Assembly (NCBI GenBank): GCA_913051655.1
Contig: CAJXHI010000003.1
Coordinates: 53,051 to 117,050, forward strand
Origin: an uncultured Alphaproteobacteria bacterium
Lineage (GTDB): Bacteria; Pseudomonadota; Alphaproteobacteria; Rhodobacterales; Rhodobacteraceae
Direction: 5' to 3'
Length of the DNA: 64,000 nt
Made by a program: the position numbers and the translations under genes
Part shown: in pieces, positions 18,137-28,267 of the stretch
Numbering within the stretch: position 1 is the stretch's first letter
Layout of the letters: each line of letters starts with the position of its first letter
The notes under the pieces: generated by a model
Told to the model about the DNA's origin: nothing
Databases searched by the model: none
Seen by the model: the letters and a program-made list of their open reading frames with translations, nothing else

Positions 18137-18736
18137 ATGGGGGTTGTATACTTTAATGGATTGATTATAGGCCTTGCATTCATTGTCGCAATTGGACCGC
18201 AAAATGCATTCGTGTTGAAAAGCGGCCTTTTGCGACAACATGTTTTCATTACTTCTTTGATATGCGCTGCGTCTGACGCTGTTCTTATCCTAGGCGGCAT
18301 AGCAGGGCTTGACCGGTTACTGATCAAATTTCCGATTCTGTTGGACGTTTTTCGCTACGGCGGAGCTGCTTTTTTACTGTTCTATGGACTCGTCTCTGCG
18401 CGGTCTGCTCTTAAGGGAGGAATTAGCTTGGAGGCGATAGGACAGCGAATGTCACTTAAAAGTGCTGTTTTGATCTGTCTCACGTTGACATGGTTAAATC
18501 CGCATGTCTATCTTGATACTGTTGTTCTATTGTCTTCTATCGCTTTGCAGTCAAAGGCGCCTTTAATCTTTGGTTTAGGGGCCATAAGCGGAAGCTTCTT
18601 GTTCTTTTTCTCTCTGGGATATGGTGCAAAATATCTTGCACCAATCTTTTGCAACCCATTTTCATGGCGCATACTTGACCTGGCGATATGCGTAATCATG
18701 TGGACGATTGCACTGCAGTTATTATTTTCCGGCTAG
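18137..18736 (+). CDS. LysE/ArgO-family amino acid exporter
   Basis: A 199-residue protein with about six hydrophobic segments and the LysE-family N-terminal motif GLIIGLAFIVAIGPQNAFVLKSGL (the GPQNxxVL core). The second half has LTWLNPHVYLDTVVLLSS, where NPHxYLDT is typical of LysE/ArgO rather than the RhtB branch. Such proteins export lysine, arginine or similar cationic amino acids across the inner membrane. It starts 10 bases after the broken small gene and is followed after 29 bases by a second transporter gene. Confidence 0.9.
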   Translation: MGVVYFNGLIIGLAFIVAIGPQNAFVLKSGLLRQHVFITSLICAASDAVLILGGIAGLDRLLIKFPILLDVFRYGGAAFLLFYGLVSARSALKGGISLEAIGQRMSLKSAVLICLTLTWLNPHVYLDTVVLLSSIALQSKAPLIFGLGAISGSFLFFFSLGYGAKYLAPIFCNPFSWRILDLAICVIMWTIALQLLFSG

Positions 18737-18765
18737 GGCTTGCTCAATTCTGGAAAAAAGGCTGA

Positions 18766-19680
18766 ATGAGCATCATGACTGATGTAAAAATTTCATCGCC
18801 CATCGTAGGCGTCTTTTGGATGATTGTAACGGGGCTTCTTTTCGTTGCTGTCACAGCGGTTGTGAAATATCTAGGAACTGCGATTCCAGCCGTAGAGGCC
18901 GCATTTCTACGTTATGCTTTGGGGATTATCCTATTGATTCCGATGCTCTCGCGGATGGTGAAAACACATTTTACATCTCAGCTTTGGAGACTGTTTTTGG
19001 CTAGGGGCGCCTTTCATTGCGTCGGGGTTACCCTTTGGTTTTATGCTATGGCACGGATTCCAATTGCCGATGTGACCGCCATGAATTATCTTGCACCCGT
19101 TTACGTGACACTGGGTGCGGCACTTTTTCTCGGCGAATCTTTGGCCTTGCGCCGAATTGCCGCCATTGCCGCGGCTTTGGTCGGGGCAATCATTATTTTA
19201 CGACCGGGTTTTCGTGAAATTGAAACAGGCCATCTCGCTATGCTCCTTGCTGCAGGGGCTTTTGGAGGATCTTATTTATTGACTAAACGGCTCAGTGATG
19301 TGGTTGCTCCGGGTGTCATTGTTGTGATGTTATCGATTTGTGTTCCGATTGGACTCGCACCGCTGGCTGTTTCGGTTTGGGTACCGCCTAGTACAGCAGA
19401 TATTGGGCTTTTGTTTATTGTGGCGATTTTAGCAACCTTGGGACATTACACGATGACGCTCGCCTTTAAGGCAGCGCCCGTTTCTGTTACGCAACCTGCC
19501 ACCTTTTTGCAGTTGGTATGGGCTGTAATGCTTGGCGTTTTGATCTTTGATGAGCCCATCGACATTTGGGTGATCATTGGTGGTCTGGTGATCATCTTTG
19601 CGATCAGCTTTATTAGCTGGCGCGAGGCTGTATTAAAACGCAGAACACTAACTCCTCCATCACCAGCTACAAAAGTATAG
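18766..19680 (+). CDS. DMT-superfamily (EamA) transporter
   Basis: A 304-residue membrane protein with ten predicted hydrophobic helices arranged as two EamA repeats. The repeats end in YLAPVYVTLGAALFLGES and TFLQLVWAVMLGVLIFDEP, where Pro and Glu residues near the end of each repeat are typical. Family members export amino acids, metabolites or S-adenosylmethionine; the substrate here is unknown. It lies directly downstream of a LysE-type exporter and upstream of choline dehydrogenase. The open frame allows MSIMTD or the second Met as start. Confidence 0.88.
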   Translation: MSIMTDVKISSPIVGVFWMIVTGLLFVAVTAVVKYLGTAIPAVEAAFLRYALGIILLIPMLSRMVKTHFTSQLWRLFLARGAFHCVGVTLWFYAMARIPIADVTAMNYLAPVYVTLGAALFLGESLALRRIAAIAAALVGAIIILRPGFREIETGHLAMLLAAGAFGGSYLLTKRLSDVVAPGVIVVMLSICVPIGLAPLAVSVWVPPSTADIGLLFIVAILATLGHYTMTLAFKAAPVSVTQPATFLQLVWAVMLGVLIFDEPIDIWVIIGGLVIIFAISFISWREAVLKRRTLTPPSPATKV

Positions 19681-19778
19681 TCAAAATGGACATTGTAATT
19701 TTGACCGTTCGTTTGGGAATTGCATCTCTTTGTCCTATTTGCCAAGGTTCATTAGTTCATGCATAAAGAGTGGCTAGA

Positions 19779-21437
19779 ATGCAGGCAGATTATGTAATTA
19801 TCGGCGCAGGCAGCGCGGGCTGCGTAATGGCTTATCGCCTGAATGAGGCTGGACATAGTGTTATTGTGCTCGAGTTAGGCGGGAGCGATCGCGGACCGAT
19901 TATCCAAATGCCTGCTGCACTAAGCTATCCAATGAATATGAAACGTTATGACTGGGGTTATCAGAGTGAACCGGAACCCCACCTTGGGGGGAGACGGCTG
20001 GTCTGCCCACGCGGTAAGGTTATAGGTGGATCATCAAGTATAAATGGAATGGTTTATGTACGCGGCCATGCCAAAGACTATGATAAATGGGAAGAGATGG
20101 GAGCTTCTGGCTGGAGTTATGCGGATGTGCTGCCGTATTTTCAGCGCCTGGAATGTTGGGATGATGCGGGACATGGCGGAGATCCGAATTGGAGGGGGAG
20201 TTCCGGTCCATTGCATGTCACGCGTGGGAAAATGGAAAATCCTTTGGTACGCGCCTTTGTTGAGGCAGGCATTCAAGCTGGGTATCAAACGACTTCAGAT
20301 TACAATGGAAAACAGCAAGAAGGCTTTGGCCCGATGGAACATACGATCCACAAAGGGCAAAGATGGTCTGCTGCCAATGCATACCTCAAACCAGTATTGG
20401 CGCGTGAAAATTGTCAATTGATCAATGGATTTGTCACCAAGATCGTGATGGAGGGTAACCGCGCCATTGGCGTAGAGTACGACGTCGGTGGTAAATGTCA
20501 AACGGTAAAGGCCAACTGCGATGTTATCGTTGCGGCTTCTTCAATCAATTCGCCAAAATTGCTTATGCTTTCAGGCATTGGTCCCGCACAACATTTGAGA
20601 GACCACGGAATTGCCGTGGTGGCCGACCGTCCGGGAGTGGGACAAAATCTTCAGGATCATCTAGAATTATATTTGCAGGTGGCTATCAATCAGCCGATTA
20701 GCCTTTTCAAATATTGGAACCTTTTTTCGAAGGCGCGAATTGGACTTCAATGGTTGCTGACGCGTGGTGGGCTAGGAGCTTCTAACCAATTTGAAAGCTG
20801 TGCGTTTATCCGATCCGATATCGGGGTGGAATACCCGGATTTGCAATATCATTTTCTGCCGATTGCTGTGCGTTATGACGGTCAGGCCGCTGCAGCAGGA
20901 CATGGTTTTCAGGCACATGTCGGACCTATGCGGAGCCCTTCGCGCGGGGCTGTCACACTGCGGTCTTGTGATCCTAAAGATCCGCCAAAAATTTTTTTCA
21001 ATTACATGGCGCATGAAAAAGACTGGGTGGATTTCCGCAAAGCTATCCGTTTGACGCGTGAGATTTTTGCACAAGATGCGTTCAAAGATCTGATCCGTTA
21101 TGAAATCCAACCCGGCGAAGCTATGGAAAGTGAAGATGAATTAGATCAATTTATAAAAGAGCATGTGGAAAGCGCTTACCATCCTTGTGGAACCTGCCGA
21201 ATGGGAAAAGCGGAAGATTCGATGTCTGTTGTAGATGAAACCGGAAAGGTCATTGGGGTTCAAAATCTGCGTCTTGCCGATAGCAGTATTTTCCCCCAAA
21301 TTACCAATGGTAATTTAAATGCTCCTTCTATCATGGTTGGCGAGAAGGTGAGCGATCATATTCTCGGCAAAGCTCCATTGGGGAAATCAAATCTGGAACC
21401 TTGGTTTGCTCCGGACTGGCAGACATTGCAGCGGTGA
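19779..21437 (+). CDS. betA: Choline dehydrogenase (GMC oxidoreductase)
   Basis: A 552-residue GMC-family flavoprotein, the normal BetA length. It oxidises choline to betaine aldehyde at the inner membrane. The FAD motif ([17 protein letters not shown]) sits at the N terminus. [29 protein letters not shown] and the C-terminal His-containing [10 protein letters not shown] are BetA-typical. I choose the ATG at 19779 (MQADYVIIG); a GTG nine bases upstream is in frame but has no better ribosome-binding site. betB, betI and a choline transporter are not next to it, so glycine-betaine formation must use genes elsewhere. Confidence 0.92.
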   Translation: MQADYVIIGAGSAGCVMAYRLNEAGHSVIVLELGGSDRGPIIQMPAALSYPMNMKRYDWGYQSEPEPHLGGRRLVCPRGKVIGGSSSINGMVYVRGHAKDYDKWEEMGASGWSYADVLPYFQRLECWDDAGHGGDPNWRGSSGPLHVTRGKMENPLVRAFVEAGIQAGYQTTSDYNGKQQEGFGPMEHTIHKGQRWSAANAYLKPVLARENCQLINGFVTKIVMEGNRAIGVEYDVGGKCQTVKANCDVIVAASSINSPKLLMLSGIGPAQHLRDHGIAVVADRPGVGQNLQDHLELYLQVAINQPISLFKYWNLFSKARIGLQWLLTRGGLGASNQFESCAFIRSDIGVEYPDLQYHFLPIAVRYDGQAAAAGHGFQAHVGPMRSPSRGAVTLRSCDPKDPPKIFFNYMAHEKDWVDFRKAIRLTREIFAQDAFKDLIRYEIQPGEAMESEDELDQFIKEHVESAYHPCGTCRMGKAEDSMSVVDETGKVIGVQNLRLADSSIFPQITNGNLNAPSIMVGEKVSDHILGKAPLGKSNLEPWFAPDWQTLQR

Positions 21438-22003
21438 GTTTTACCAAAAAATTGAAACTTGTTTTGAAAGATTATTTTTCAGTGGATTAAAACGGTCACA
21501 ATTTGAAAGCTATCCTGCGTATTAGTGCGCAAGCCTTTGGACAGCTTTCCGAGCACATCTGTGCGCTTGAATCATCACGGATAACTGCAAAAGGTCAGCA
21601 TTCCAAAATTAATTTAAATGATTGACCTAAAGGGAGATCTATCTGCAAATTTTTCGTACGTCATTACATAATGGACGCTTACGGCAGGCAAAAAGCTTGG
21701 TATGTTCAGCATAAATTTTTTAAAATACTATCGACCTGCGTCCAATGTTTAACAAACGGTAGATAGCAGACTTCAATCTGAATGAAGCCCGCACCGCGCG
21801 CCGATTTCCCCTTGCAGGGAGCTTGTGAGGCTGCACAGTCCTCGCAAGCCGCCCTAATTCATTTAATGCAGGGAGATCGAAAGCAAGCGCGGATGAATTG
21901 GATTACTTTCAAAACTTGCGCTCTACGTCGGATGCTCGAATAAACAATTATTTGACTGATTTTTGATTGTCACATTGCCGTCGAAAATATCTGGCCTTTT
22001 CTG
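21438..22003. other. Intergenic stretch without supported gene
   Basis: This stretch of about 566 bases separates betA from the convergent Bcr/CflA exporter gene. The only protein-like piece is a 53-codon frame at 21782-21943 (starting MKPAPRADFPLQGA), more GC-rich than its surroundings. I do not recognise it and it may be a remnant. No terminator with a clear T run is visible. Confidence 0.3.
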
Positions 22004-23224
22004 CTATGAAGGCGCCCTGTACTTTACGTAGATGACATAAAAACTGCACACTAGCCCAAGCGTCGTTGCTATGCACATGACCAAAGCCATGGGTGCTTCT
22101 CTTGTTTGGCCGTGCATAATAAAGCTGGCAAACATAGACAAACCTCCTCCAATGGCTATCATAAGTGATCCGCCCAGACCGGAGGCTGTCCCCGCCAAAT
22201 ATGGGCGTACGGACATCATACCGGCCGTCGCGCTGGGCATTGTGATTCCATTGCCGACACCAGAGAGACTCATCACCAAAAACAATAAATTCACTGACCC
22301 AAAACCATTTAAAATCAGCAGTAGAGCCGAACTGATGACAGTCCAAGAAATAAAGAGACCACTAACTACCATTTTTTCAATTCCAAAATACTTCGAACAG
22401 CGCCCGGAAATGTAGTTTCCCAAGATATACCCAAGTGCTGGAGCACCGATGAATAAACCCAATTTTTGGGGTGTGAGGCCGTAAAGCGTTCCTCCGATAT
22501 AAGGTGCAGCCCCTAAAAAAATAAAAAATGAACTGGCCCCAAACGATAATGCCATACAATATGCCCAAAACTGTTTCGACCCAAGTAGTTCAGGGTAAAG
22601 CGCAATCTGTTCGAAAAGCCCTTTTCCATTTTTCTGAAGCGTCTCCGCCTGATCAAAGTAACAAAAGCACAAAACAGCCATGGCCAGTCCTGCTATAAAA
22701 TAAAAATTTGCTCGCCAACCATAGAACCCGTCGATGTATCCCCCTAACGTTGGCCCGATCATAGGTGCGATGGCCATGCCCATAGTGACATAGGCTAGAC
22801 GCGCGCTGCTCGCCTCGGGCGAGTCTGTTACATCACGTACAATGGCACGGCTAGTAACGATACATGCCGCAGAGGTCGCCTGAAAGGTACGTAAAATAAA
22901 GAATGATGCCGTATCAACGGCGGCAATGGGCACCAAAAGAGTTGCAAAAATAAACATACCCAATGCCCATAGGACCACCGGGCGGCGTCCGTAATTATCA
23001 ATCATAGGACCAATCAAGATTTGAAAGGCAGCGCTTGCGGTCAAGAATATACCGACTGACATGCCCAGCACAGACGCGGAAGTCCCAAAATTTTCAGCCA
23101 TTCTTGGTAGGCTAGGTAGGAAAAAGTTCATCGATAACGGAGAAAGACTTGACAAGATTATGAGCACAAAAAGTGTCGGAGGAGTTGTTCTATCTAGAAA
23201 TCGTGGTTGCTGCGCATAATTCAT
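22004..23224 (-). CDS. Bcr/CflA-family MFS drug-resistance transporter
   Basis: A 406-residue major facilitator with twelve hydrophobic segments. MNFFLPSLPRMAENFGTSAS at the start is the Bcr/CflA first helix, and DNYGRRPVVLWALG is the MFS loop 2-3 signature. AIVRDVTDSP in helix 4 and PMIGPTLGGYI in helix 5 are the drug:H+ antiporter motifs of the 12-TM branch. Family members export bicyclomycin, chloramphenicol, sulfonamides or small peptides. It is transcribed away from pccB. A perfect inverted repeat (23255-23299) lies in its leader. Confidence 0.9.
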   Translation of the reverse strand: MNYAQQPRFLDRTTPPTLFVLIILSSLSPLSMNFFLPSLPRMAENFGTSASVLGMSVGIFLTASAAFQILIGPMIDNYGRRPVVLWALGMFIFATLLVPIAAVDTASFFILRTFQATSAACIVTSRAIVRDVTDSPEASSARLAYVTMGMAIAPMIGPTLGGYIDGFYGWRANFYFIAGLAMAVLCFCYFDQAETLQKNGKGLFEQIALYPELLGSKQFWAYCMALSFGASSFFIFLGAAPYIGGTLYGLTPQKLGLFIGAPALGYILGNYISGRCSKYFGIEKMVVSGLFISWTVISSALLLILNGFGSVNLLFLVMSLSGVGNGITMPSATAGMMSVRPYLAGTASGLGGSLMIAIGGGLSMFASFIMHGQTREAPMALVMCIATTLGLVCSFYVIYVKYRAPS

Positions 23225-23254
23225 TTAGACTCTGGACTTTAGGACCCCGATTTG

Positions 23255-23299
23255 TCTAAGGTCTGATTTTTCAATCAGATTTACCGGCGAGACCTTAGA
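23255..23299. repeat. Inverted repeat in the divergent exporter/pccB intergenic region
   Basis: TCTAAGGTC (23255-23263) and GACCTTAGA (23291-23299) are a perfect 9-base inverted repeat. A nested CTGATT/AATCAG pair (about 23263-23278) could form a second, competing hairpin. It lies 31 bases upstream of the exporter start and about 130 bases upstream of pccB. It may be an operator or a leader hairpin; no T run supports termination. Confidence 0.45.
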
Positions 23300-23426
23300 T
23301 AAGTAGTTTTGCTTTTTATGATTGCAACACAATTCCGAATAACAGCCTTTTTAATAATTCCAATTATACCACCCTTTCCCATTACCTAACAAAACGGTAT
23401 TACAATGCCCAGACAAAGAGGAAAAT

Positions 23427-24959
23427 ATGAAAGATATATCAACCGAATTAGAAAATCGACGCGCACTGGCGCGTGAAGGTGGTGGACAAAGACGCATTGA
23501 TGCCCAGCATGCTAAAGGCAAATTGACCGCTCGCGAACGCATTGAACTTTTGCTGGATGAATCCAGTTTTGAAGAATTTGATATGTTTGTCGCCCATCGC
23601 TGCACTGATTTTGACATGGAAGAACAACGTCCGTCAGGTGACGGCGTTGTCACAGGCTGGGGTACGATCAATGGTCGTATGGTTTATGTCTTTTCTCAGG
23701 ATTTCACTGTCTTTGGGGGGTCTCTTTCTGAAACCCATGCGCAAAAGATTTGCAAAATTATGGACATGGCCGTGCAAAACGGCGCGCCCATAATTGGGTT
23801 GAACGACTCAGGCGGGGCACGTATCCAAGAGGGCGTTGCGTCTCTCGCGGGATATGCCGAAGTATTTCAAAGAAATGTTATGGCCTCCGGTGTCGTACCT
23901 CAGGTCAGTGTGATCATGGGGCCTTGTGCAGGTGGCGCTGTCTATTCGCCTGCTATGACGGATTTCATCTTCATGGTTAAAGACAGCTCCTACATGTTTG
24001 TAACTGGCCCAGATGTGGTGAAAACCGTCACGAATGAAATTGTGACTGCCGAAGAATTAGGAGGGTCGTCCACCCATACCAAAAAATCTGCAGTCGCAGA
24101 TGGCGCTTTTGATAACGATGTGGAGGCACTTGCAGAAGTGCGTCGTTTGGTGGATTTCCTTCCCCTCAATAATCGCGAAAAAGCCCCTGTGCGGCCTTTT
24201 TACGATGCGCCCAACCGGATCGAAAACTCGCTCGATACATTGATCCCCGATAATCCCAATTCGCCCTATGATATGAAGGAATTAATCCTCAAGGTGGCTG
24301 ACGAGAGGGATTTTTACGAAATTCAGGAAGATTTTGCAAAAAATATTATCACTGGTTTCATTCGTCTCGAGGGCCAAACCGTTGGCATTGTGGCCAACCA
24401 ACCGATGTTTTTGGCGGGTTGTTTGGATATCGACAGTTCCCGCAAAGCGGCCCGCTTTGTACGGTTTTGTGATGCTTTTGAAATCCCAATCCTGACCTTG
24501 GTGGATGTACCCGGCTTTTTACCGGGAACGTCGCAGGAATACGGTGGCGTCATTAAACATGGTGCGAAACTGTTGTTCGCATATGGCGAAGCGACAGTGC
24601 CGAAGGTAACCGTTATCACGCGCAAAGCCTACGGTGGTGCCTATGATGTGATGTCCTCAAAACATCTGCGCGGTGACTTCAATTATGCTTGGCCAACCGC
24701 CGAAATCGCCGTCATGGGAGCCAAAGGCGCCACAGAAATCATTCATCGTGCAGATTTGGTTAATACCGATAAAATTTCGCAGCACACACAAGATTATGAG
24801 GACCGTTTTGCTAATCCTTTTGTGGCTGCAGAACGCGGGTTTATAGATGAGGTTATCCAGCCCCACTCTACACGTCGGCGCGTGAGCAGGGCTTTTGCAT
24901 CGCTGCGAAACAAAAGCCTCAAAAATCCTTGGAAAAAGCACGACAATATCCCGTTGTAA
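23427..24959 (+). CDS. pccB: Propionyl-CoA carboxylase beta subunit (carboxyltransferase)
   Basis: A 510-residue carboxyltransferase. It transfers CO2 from biotin to propionyl-CoA, giving (S)-methylmalonyl-CoA, in complex with PccA. Visible features: [20 protein letters not shown] near the N terminus, [14 protein letters not shown] (acyl-CoA oxyanion region), [12 protein letters not shown], and the C-terminal [15 protein letters not shown] and [11 protein letters not shown] segments of the biotin-binding half. Length is normal. It heads a same-strand run with two small genes and pccA. The divergent gene upstream is an exporter rather than the short-chain acyl-CoA regulator PccR often found beside pccB in Rhodobacterales. 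Confidence 0.96.
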   Translation: MKDISTELENRRALAREGGGQRRIDAQHAKGKLTARERIELLLDESSFEEFDMFVAHRCTDFDMEEQRPSGDGVVTGWGTINGRMVYVFSQDFTVFGGSLSETHAQKICKIMDMAVQNGAPIIGLNDSGGARIQEGVASLAGYAEVFQRNVMASGVVPQVSVIMGPCAGGAVYSPAMTDFIFMVKDSSYMFVTGPDVVKTVTNEIVTAEELGGSSTHTKKSAVADGAFDNDVEALAEVRRLVDFLPLNNREKAPVRPFYDAPNRIENSLDTLIPDNPNSPYDMKELILKVADERDFYEIQEDFAKNIITGFIRLEGQTVGIVANQPMFLAGCLDIDSSRKAARFVRFCDAFEIPILTLVDVPGFLPGTSQEYGGVIKHGAKLLFAYGEATVPKVTVITRKAYGGAYDVMSSKHLRGDFNYAWPTAEIAVMGAKGATEIIHRADLVNTDKISQHTQDYEDRFANPFVAAERGFIDEVIQPHSTRRRVSRAFASLRNKSLKNPWKKHDNIPL

Positions 24960-24980
24960 TCGGCAGAAGGTGGAGCAAAC

Positions 24981-25331
24981 ATGGGGTGGGTCACGCAGAA
25001 AACTTCGGAGACGGTTTTGATCTCACGCCGAGCGCCGGTCAGATTTGACGTTTGTGTTAAGGCGCGCTTTCCCTTTACTAAAATGGGTCGGTTGGCCTAT
25101 CAAATCAGGCAGGACATGTGGAGTACGATGCAAATTTTGCGCGGATTTCTACCCGCTACTGAGATCAGCAAAATTACCTTTGATTTGTCTGTGCGGGCAG
25201 GGTGGCAATTGACCTGTCCAGTGCATCTCGGCCACGCTGAAGAGTGTCTTTGCGAGCTGTTACATGACCCTCAGATGCGGTCGCGGTGGTTTCGGTTTGC
25301 CGTCATTGAAGCAGAGGTGGTAAGATGCTGA
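24981..25331 (+). CDS. Conserved hypothetical protein between pccB and pccA
   Basis: A 116-residue protein that I cannot assign to a named family. It has no signal peptide and no membrane segment. The middle (LRGFLPATEISKITFDLSV) and the end (CLCELLHDPQMRSRWFRFA) look like a small folded domain. It starts 22 bases after pccB with GGTGGAG upstream, and its end overlaps the next small gene by seven bases, so it is almost certainly translated within the pcc operon. A gene of this type between pccB and pccA is, from memory, a recurring Rhodobacterales arrangement. A role in carboxylase assembly or regulation is only a guess. Confidence 0.75.
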   Translation: MGWVTQKTSETVLISRRAPVRFDVCVKARFPFTKMGRLAYQIRQDMWSTMQILRGFLPATEISKITFDLSVRAGWQLTCPVHLGHAEECLCELLHDPQMRSRWFRFAVIEAEVVRC

Positions 25332-25675
25332 AACATCGCGGATTTCCCTCTCGTTTTCCTGGTACAGATTTTCAATTCACCATTCGTCGCTCCAATCCCA
25401 AAGGCGTCACCCCCTTGACGCGTCGCGAAAGATATAAGGATCGTCGCCCCGCTGATCGGCGCGCAGATGCGGCATTCTTGCGTGCGTTGATGGTGCATTT
25501 TTGGGACCAGCCCTTTCAGAGGGGTAATCTGGATGCGGGGCGGCTCAGTTGGTTTTTTGAACGAGAAGTTAAACCTTGTGAAGATCCATTTGATCGCGAA
25601 AGCTACGAAGCAATGTTGATTTTGGATTTACCTCTTATTCAATCCACATTCCCCGAAGCCTGTGAGCTTGGTTAG
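25325..25675 (+). CDS. Conserved hypothetical protein immediately upstream of pccA
   Basis: A 116-residue, strongly basic protein of unknown function. The first 60 residues are rich in Arg (FPSRFPGTDFQFTIRRS, TPLTRRERYKDRRPADRRAD). The second half contains aromatic and acidic residues (WDQPFQRGNLDAGRLSWFF). It overlaps the preceding small gene by seven bases and ends 13 bases before the pccA start, so it is part of the pcc operon. The charge pattern would allow contact with nucleic acid or an acidic protein partner, but no motif shows this. I do not recognise the family. Confidence 0.72.
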   Translation: MLKHRGFPSRFPGTDFQFTIRRSNPKGVTPLTRRERYKDRRPADRRADAAFLRALMVHFWDQPFQRGNLDAGRLSWFFEREVKPCEDPFDRESYEAMLILDLPLIQSTFPEACELG

Positions 25676-25688
25676 AAAGGACGCTTTC

Positions 25689-27689
25689 ATGTTCGACAAA
25701 ATCCTAATTGCAAACCGAGGTGAGATCGCCTGCCGCGTAATCAAAACAGCGCAAAAAATGGGGATTAATACGGTTGCTATTTATTCGGATGCAGACCGCA
25801 ATGCACTTCATGTGAAGATGGCTGATGAGGCTGTGCACATTGGCCCGCCACCTGCAAATCAATCCTATATTGCGATTGATAATGTCATGGAGGCGATCCG
25901 CAGAAGTGGTGCCGAAGCTGTCCACCCAGGTTACGGATTTTTATCTGAAAACAGTAAGTTTGCCAAAGCTCTTGTCGCAGATGGCGTGGCGTTTGTCGGC
26001 CCACCAGTTGGGGCCATTGAAAAAATGGGCGATAAAATTACCTCGAAAAAGGTCGCGCAGGAGGCCGGTGTGAGCACAGTCCCGGGCTATATGGGATTGA
26101 TTGAGGATGCTGAGGAGGCCGTACGCATCAGCCAAGAGATTGGTTATCCCGTAATGATCAAAGCTTCCGCAGGTGGTGGTGGTAAGGGCATGCGCGTTGC
26201 ATCAAATGACGCCGAGGCGCGCGAAGGTTTTCAATCTTCTAAAAATGAGGCGGCAAATAGTTTTGGTGATGACCGGATATTCATTGAAAAATTTGTGTCT
26301 CAACCCCGCCATATAGAAATTCAGGTGCTGGCTGACAGCCATGGCAACTGCATCTACCTGGGTGAAAGAGAATGTTCCATCCAAAGGCGTAACCAAAAAG
26401 TCGTAGAAGAGGCACCATCACCGTTTCTTGATCCTGCAACTCGCAACGCCATGGGCGAACAAGCGTGTGCTCTAGCCAAAGCGGTTGGGTATACAAGTGC
26501 CGGTACCGTCGAATTTATTGTCGATGGTGAAAAGAATTTTTATTTCCTTGAGATGAACACGCGCCTTCAAGTGGAGCATCCTGTCACGGAATTGATCACG
26601 GGGGTCGATTTGGTAGAACAGATGATCCGTGTTGCGCATGGGGAAAAACTCACAATTGATCAAGCCGATTTAAAGCTGACCGGTTGGGCTATCGAGTGCC
26701 GGCTATATGCTGAGGATCCCTATCGTAATTTTCTTCCTTCCATCGGGCGCCTGACGACCTATCGTCCGCCAGCAGAAACAGCTATGAACAATAGTGTCTT
26801 ACGAAATGACACAGGTGTTTTTGAGGGTGGTGAAATCAGCATGTATTACGATCCTATGATTGCAAAGCTTTGCACATGGGCGCCTGACCGATTAGGTGCG
26901 ATTGAACAGATGCGCCTTGCATTGGACCGGTTTGAAGTCGAAGGTATCGGTCACAACCTGCCCTTCCTAAGCGCCGTCATGGATCATCCGAAATTTGTCA
27001 GAGGAGACATTACAACCGCATTTATTGAAGAAGAATATCCTGACGGCTTTTCTGGGGTGACATTGAAGGAGCAGAGGCTTAAATCAATCGCTGCTTGCTG
27101 TGCGGCGATGAACCGTGTGGCAGAGATTCGACGCACCCAAGTGTCTGGGCGTTTGGACAATCACGAGCGGAAAGTTGGGAATGATTGGGTCGTAGCATTG
27201 CAGGGGCATTTTTTTCATGTTTGTGTTAACGCAGATCCAAATGGATCGGATGTTGTTTTTGAAGACGGAACATCTTTGCGGGTCACTGGGAATTGGACGC
27301 CAGGGAAAACGCTTGCCGATATGAAGGTGGATGGCGAAACGTTCATTATGAAAATCGGTAAAATTTCTGGTGGCTTTCGTGTGCGTAGCCGAGGTGCGGA
27401 TTTAAAAGTCCACGTGCGTTCTCCAAGGCAGGCTGAGCTTGCCAAATGGATGATTGAAAAATTACCCGCCGATACGTCAAAGCTTCTTCTCTGTCCGATG
27501 CCGGGCATGATCGTTAAAATTGATGTTAGACAAGGTGAAGAGGTTCAGGAAGGACAAGCGCTTTGCACAGTGGAAGCGATGAAGATGGAAAATATTCTGC
27601 GTGCCGAGAAAAAATGTATCGTTTCGAAAATTCTCGTCAGTGCAGGCGATAGTCTTTCCGTTGATGATGTCATAATGAAATTCGAATGA
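25689..27689 (+). CDS. pccA: Propionyl-CoA carboxylase alpha subunit (biotin carboxylase plus biotin carrier)
   Basis: A 666-residue protein with an N-terminal biotin carboxylase domain (ILIANRGEIACRVIKTA, ATP-grasp loop KASAGGGGKGMRV, and MNTRLQVEHPVTE, about residues 1-450), a linking domain, and a C-terminal biotinyl domain with the biotin Lys in EAMKMEN at about residue 632. It carboxylates its own biotin using ATP and bicarbonate. I choose the ATG at 25689 (MFDKILIANRG) with GAAAGGA upstream; an in-frame start 27 bases earlier overlaps the previous stop region. It ends the plus-strand pcc run; a minus-strand DUF4174 gene follows. Confidence 0.95.
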   Translation: MFDKILIANRGEIACRVIKTAQKMGINTVAIYSDADRNALHVKMADEAVHIGPPPANQSYIAIDNVMEAIRRSGAEAVHPGYGFLSENSKFAKALVADGVAFVGPPVGAIEKMGDKITSKKVAQEAGVSTVPGYMGLIEDAEEAVRISQEIGYPVMIKASAGGGGKGMRVASNDAEAREGFQSSKNEAANSFGDDRIFIEKFVSQPRHIEIQVLADSHGNCIYLGERECSIQRRNQKVVEEAPSPFLDPATRNAMGEQACALAKAVGYTSAGTVEFIVDGEKNFYFLEMNTRLQVEHPVTELITGVDLVEQMIRVAHGEKLTIDQADLKLTGWAIECRLYAEDPYRNFLPSIGRLTTYRPPAETAMNNSVLRNDTGVFEGGEISMYYDPMIAKLCTWAPDRLGAIEQMRLALDRFEVEGIGHNLPFLSAVMDHPKFVRGDITTAFIEEEYPDGFSGVTLKEQRLKSIAACCAAMNRVAEIRRTQVSGRLDNHERKVGNDWVVALQGHFFHVCVNADPNGSDVVFEDGTSLRVTGNWTPGKTLADMKVDGETFIMKIGKISGGFRVRSRGADLKVHVRSPRQAELAKWMIEKLPADTSKLLLCPMPGMIVKIDVRQGEEVQEGQALCTVEAMKMENILRAEKKCIVSKILVSAGDSLSVDDVIMKFE

Positions 27690-27725
27690 GTCACGCGGAA
27701 AAAACCTTTTTTTAGTTGGCGATTA

Positions 27726-28148
27726 CTATTTTACTGCGTTTAATTCCTGACGCCGCATGGGCATTTTGTCGATTACGCGGGACAATTCGCGCACGCTCCA
27801 AGGAAAGGGTTTGCGTAATTTGACCTGCCCGTCTTTTCCAAATAGTATAAGAGCAAAGCCTCTTGGGCGTAACGCGTCTCTAAGTGGTGTTGCAAGCTTA
27901 GGTGTTGTATCTGTCAAGATAATTACATCACGGTCAATAAGACTTTCAATTTCTCTCTCTAACATCTTGATTTGTCTTTGATAATTGACATCTTCTGTAC
28001 TATTGGCAAACACCACGACAGGGCGGTGGGTCCATTGATACGCAGAGAGATCGGTGTCTTTGCTGACTTCTAAAAACAGAGGACTGTCCTCTGCAAATCC
28101 GACGAATGGGATAAAGATGCATGCCGCGATTGAAAAAAACTGTTTCAT
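27726..28148 (-). CDS. Secreted DUF4174-type protein between pccA and the mutase gene
   Basis: A 140-residue protein with a clear signal peptide (MKQFFSIAACIFIPFVGFA, probable cleavage after A-E or nearby), so it is likely periplasmic. The mature part resembles a thioredoxin-like DUF4174 domain (RPVVVFANS, then LIDRDVIILTDTTP and GFALILFGKDGQVKLRK), without CxxC. I start at the ATG at 28148; an in-frame start 36 bases earlier precedes the signal peptide. It is on the opposite strand within the propionate cluster, a placement I recall from other Rhodobacterales. Its function is unknown. Confidence 0.8.
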   Translation of the reverse strand: MKQFFSIAACIFIPFVGFAEDSPLFLEVSKDTDLSAYQWTHRPVVVFANSTEDVNYQRQIKMLEREIESLIDRDVIILTDTTPKLATPLRDALRPRGFALILFGKDGQVKLRKPFPWSVRELSRVIDKMPMRRQELNAVK

Positions 28149-28267
28149 TCTGCTACCTCTGTTCTCATATATAGGGTGGGCCATCGCTATTGCGAAGGGC
28201 AGTTAAGGCTTGTACCCAAAAAAAGGTGCCTTATAGCCAAAGCACAGCGTGAACGGAGGAGACAAAG

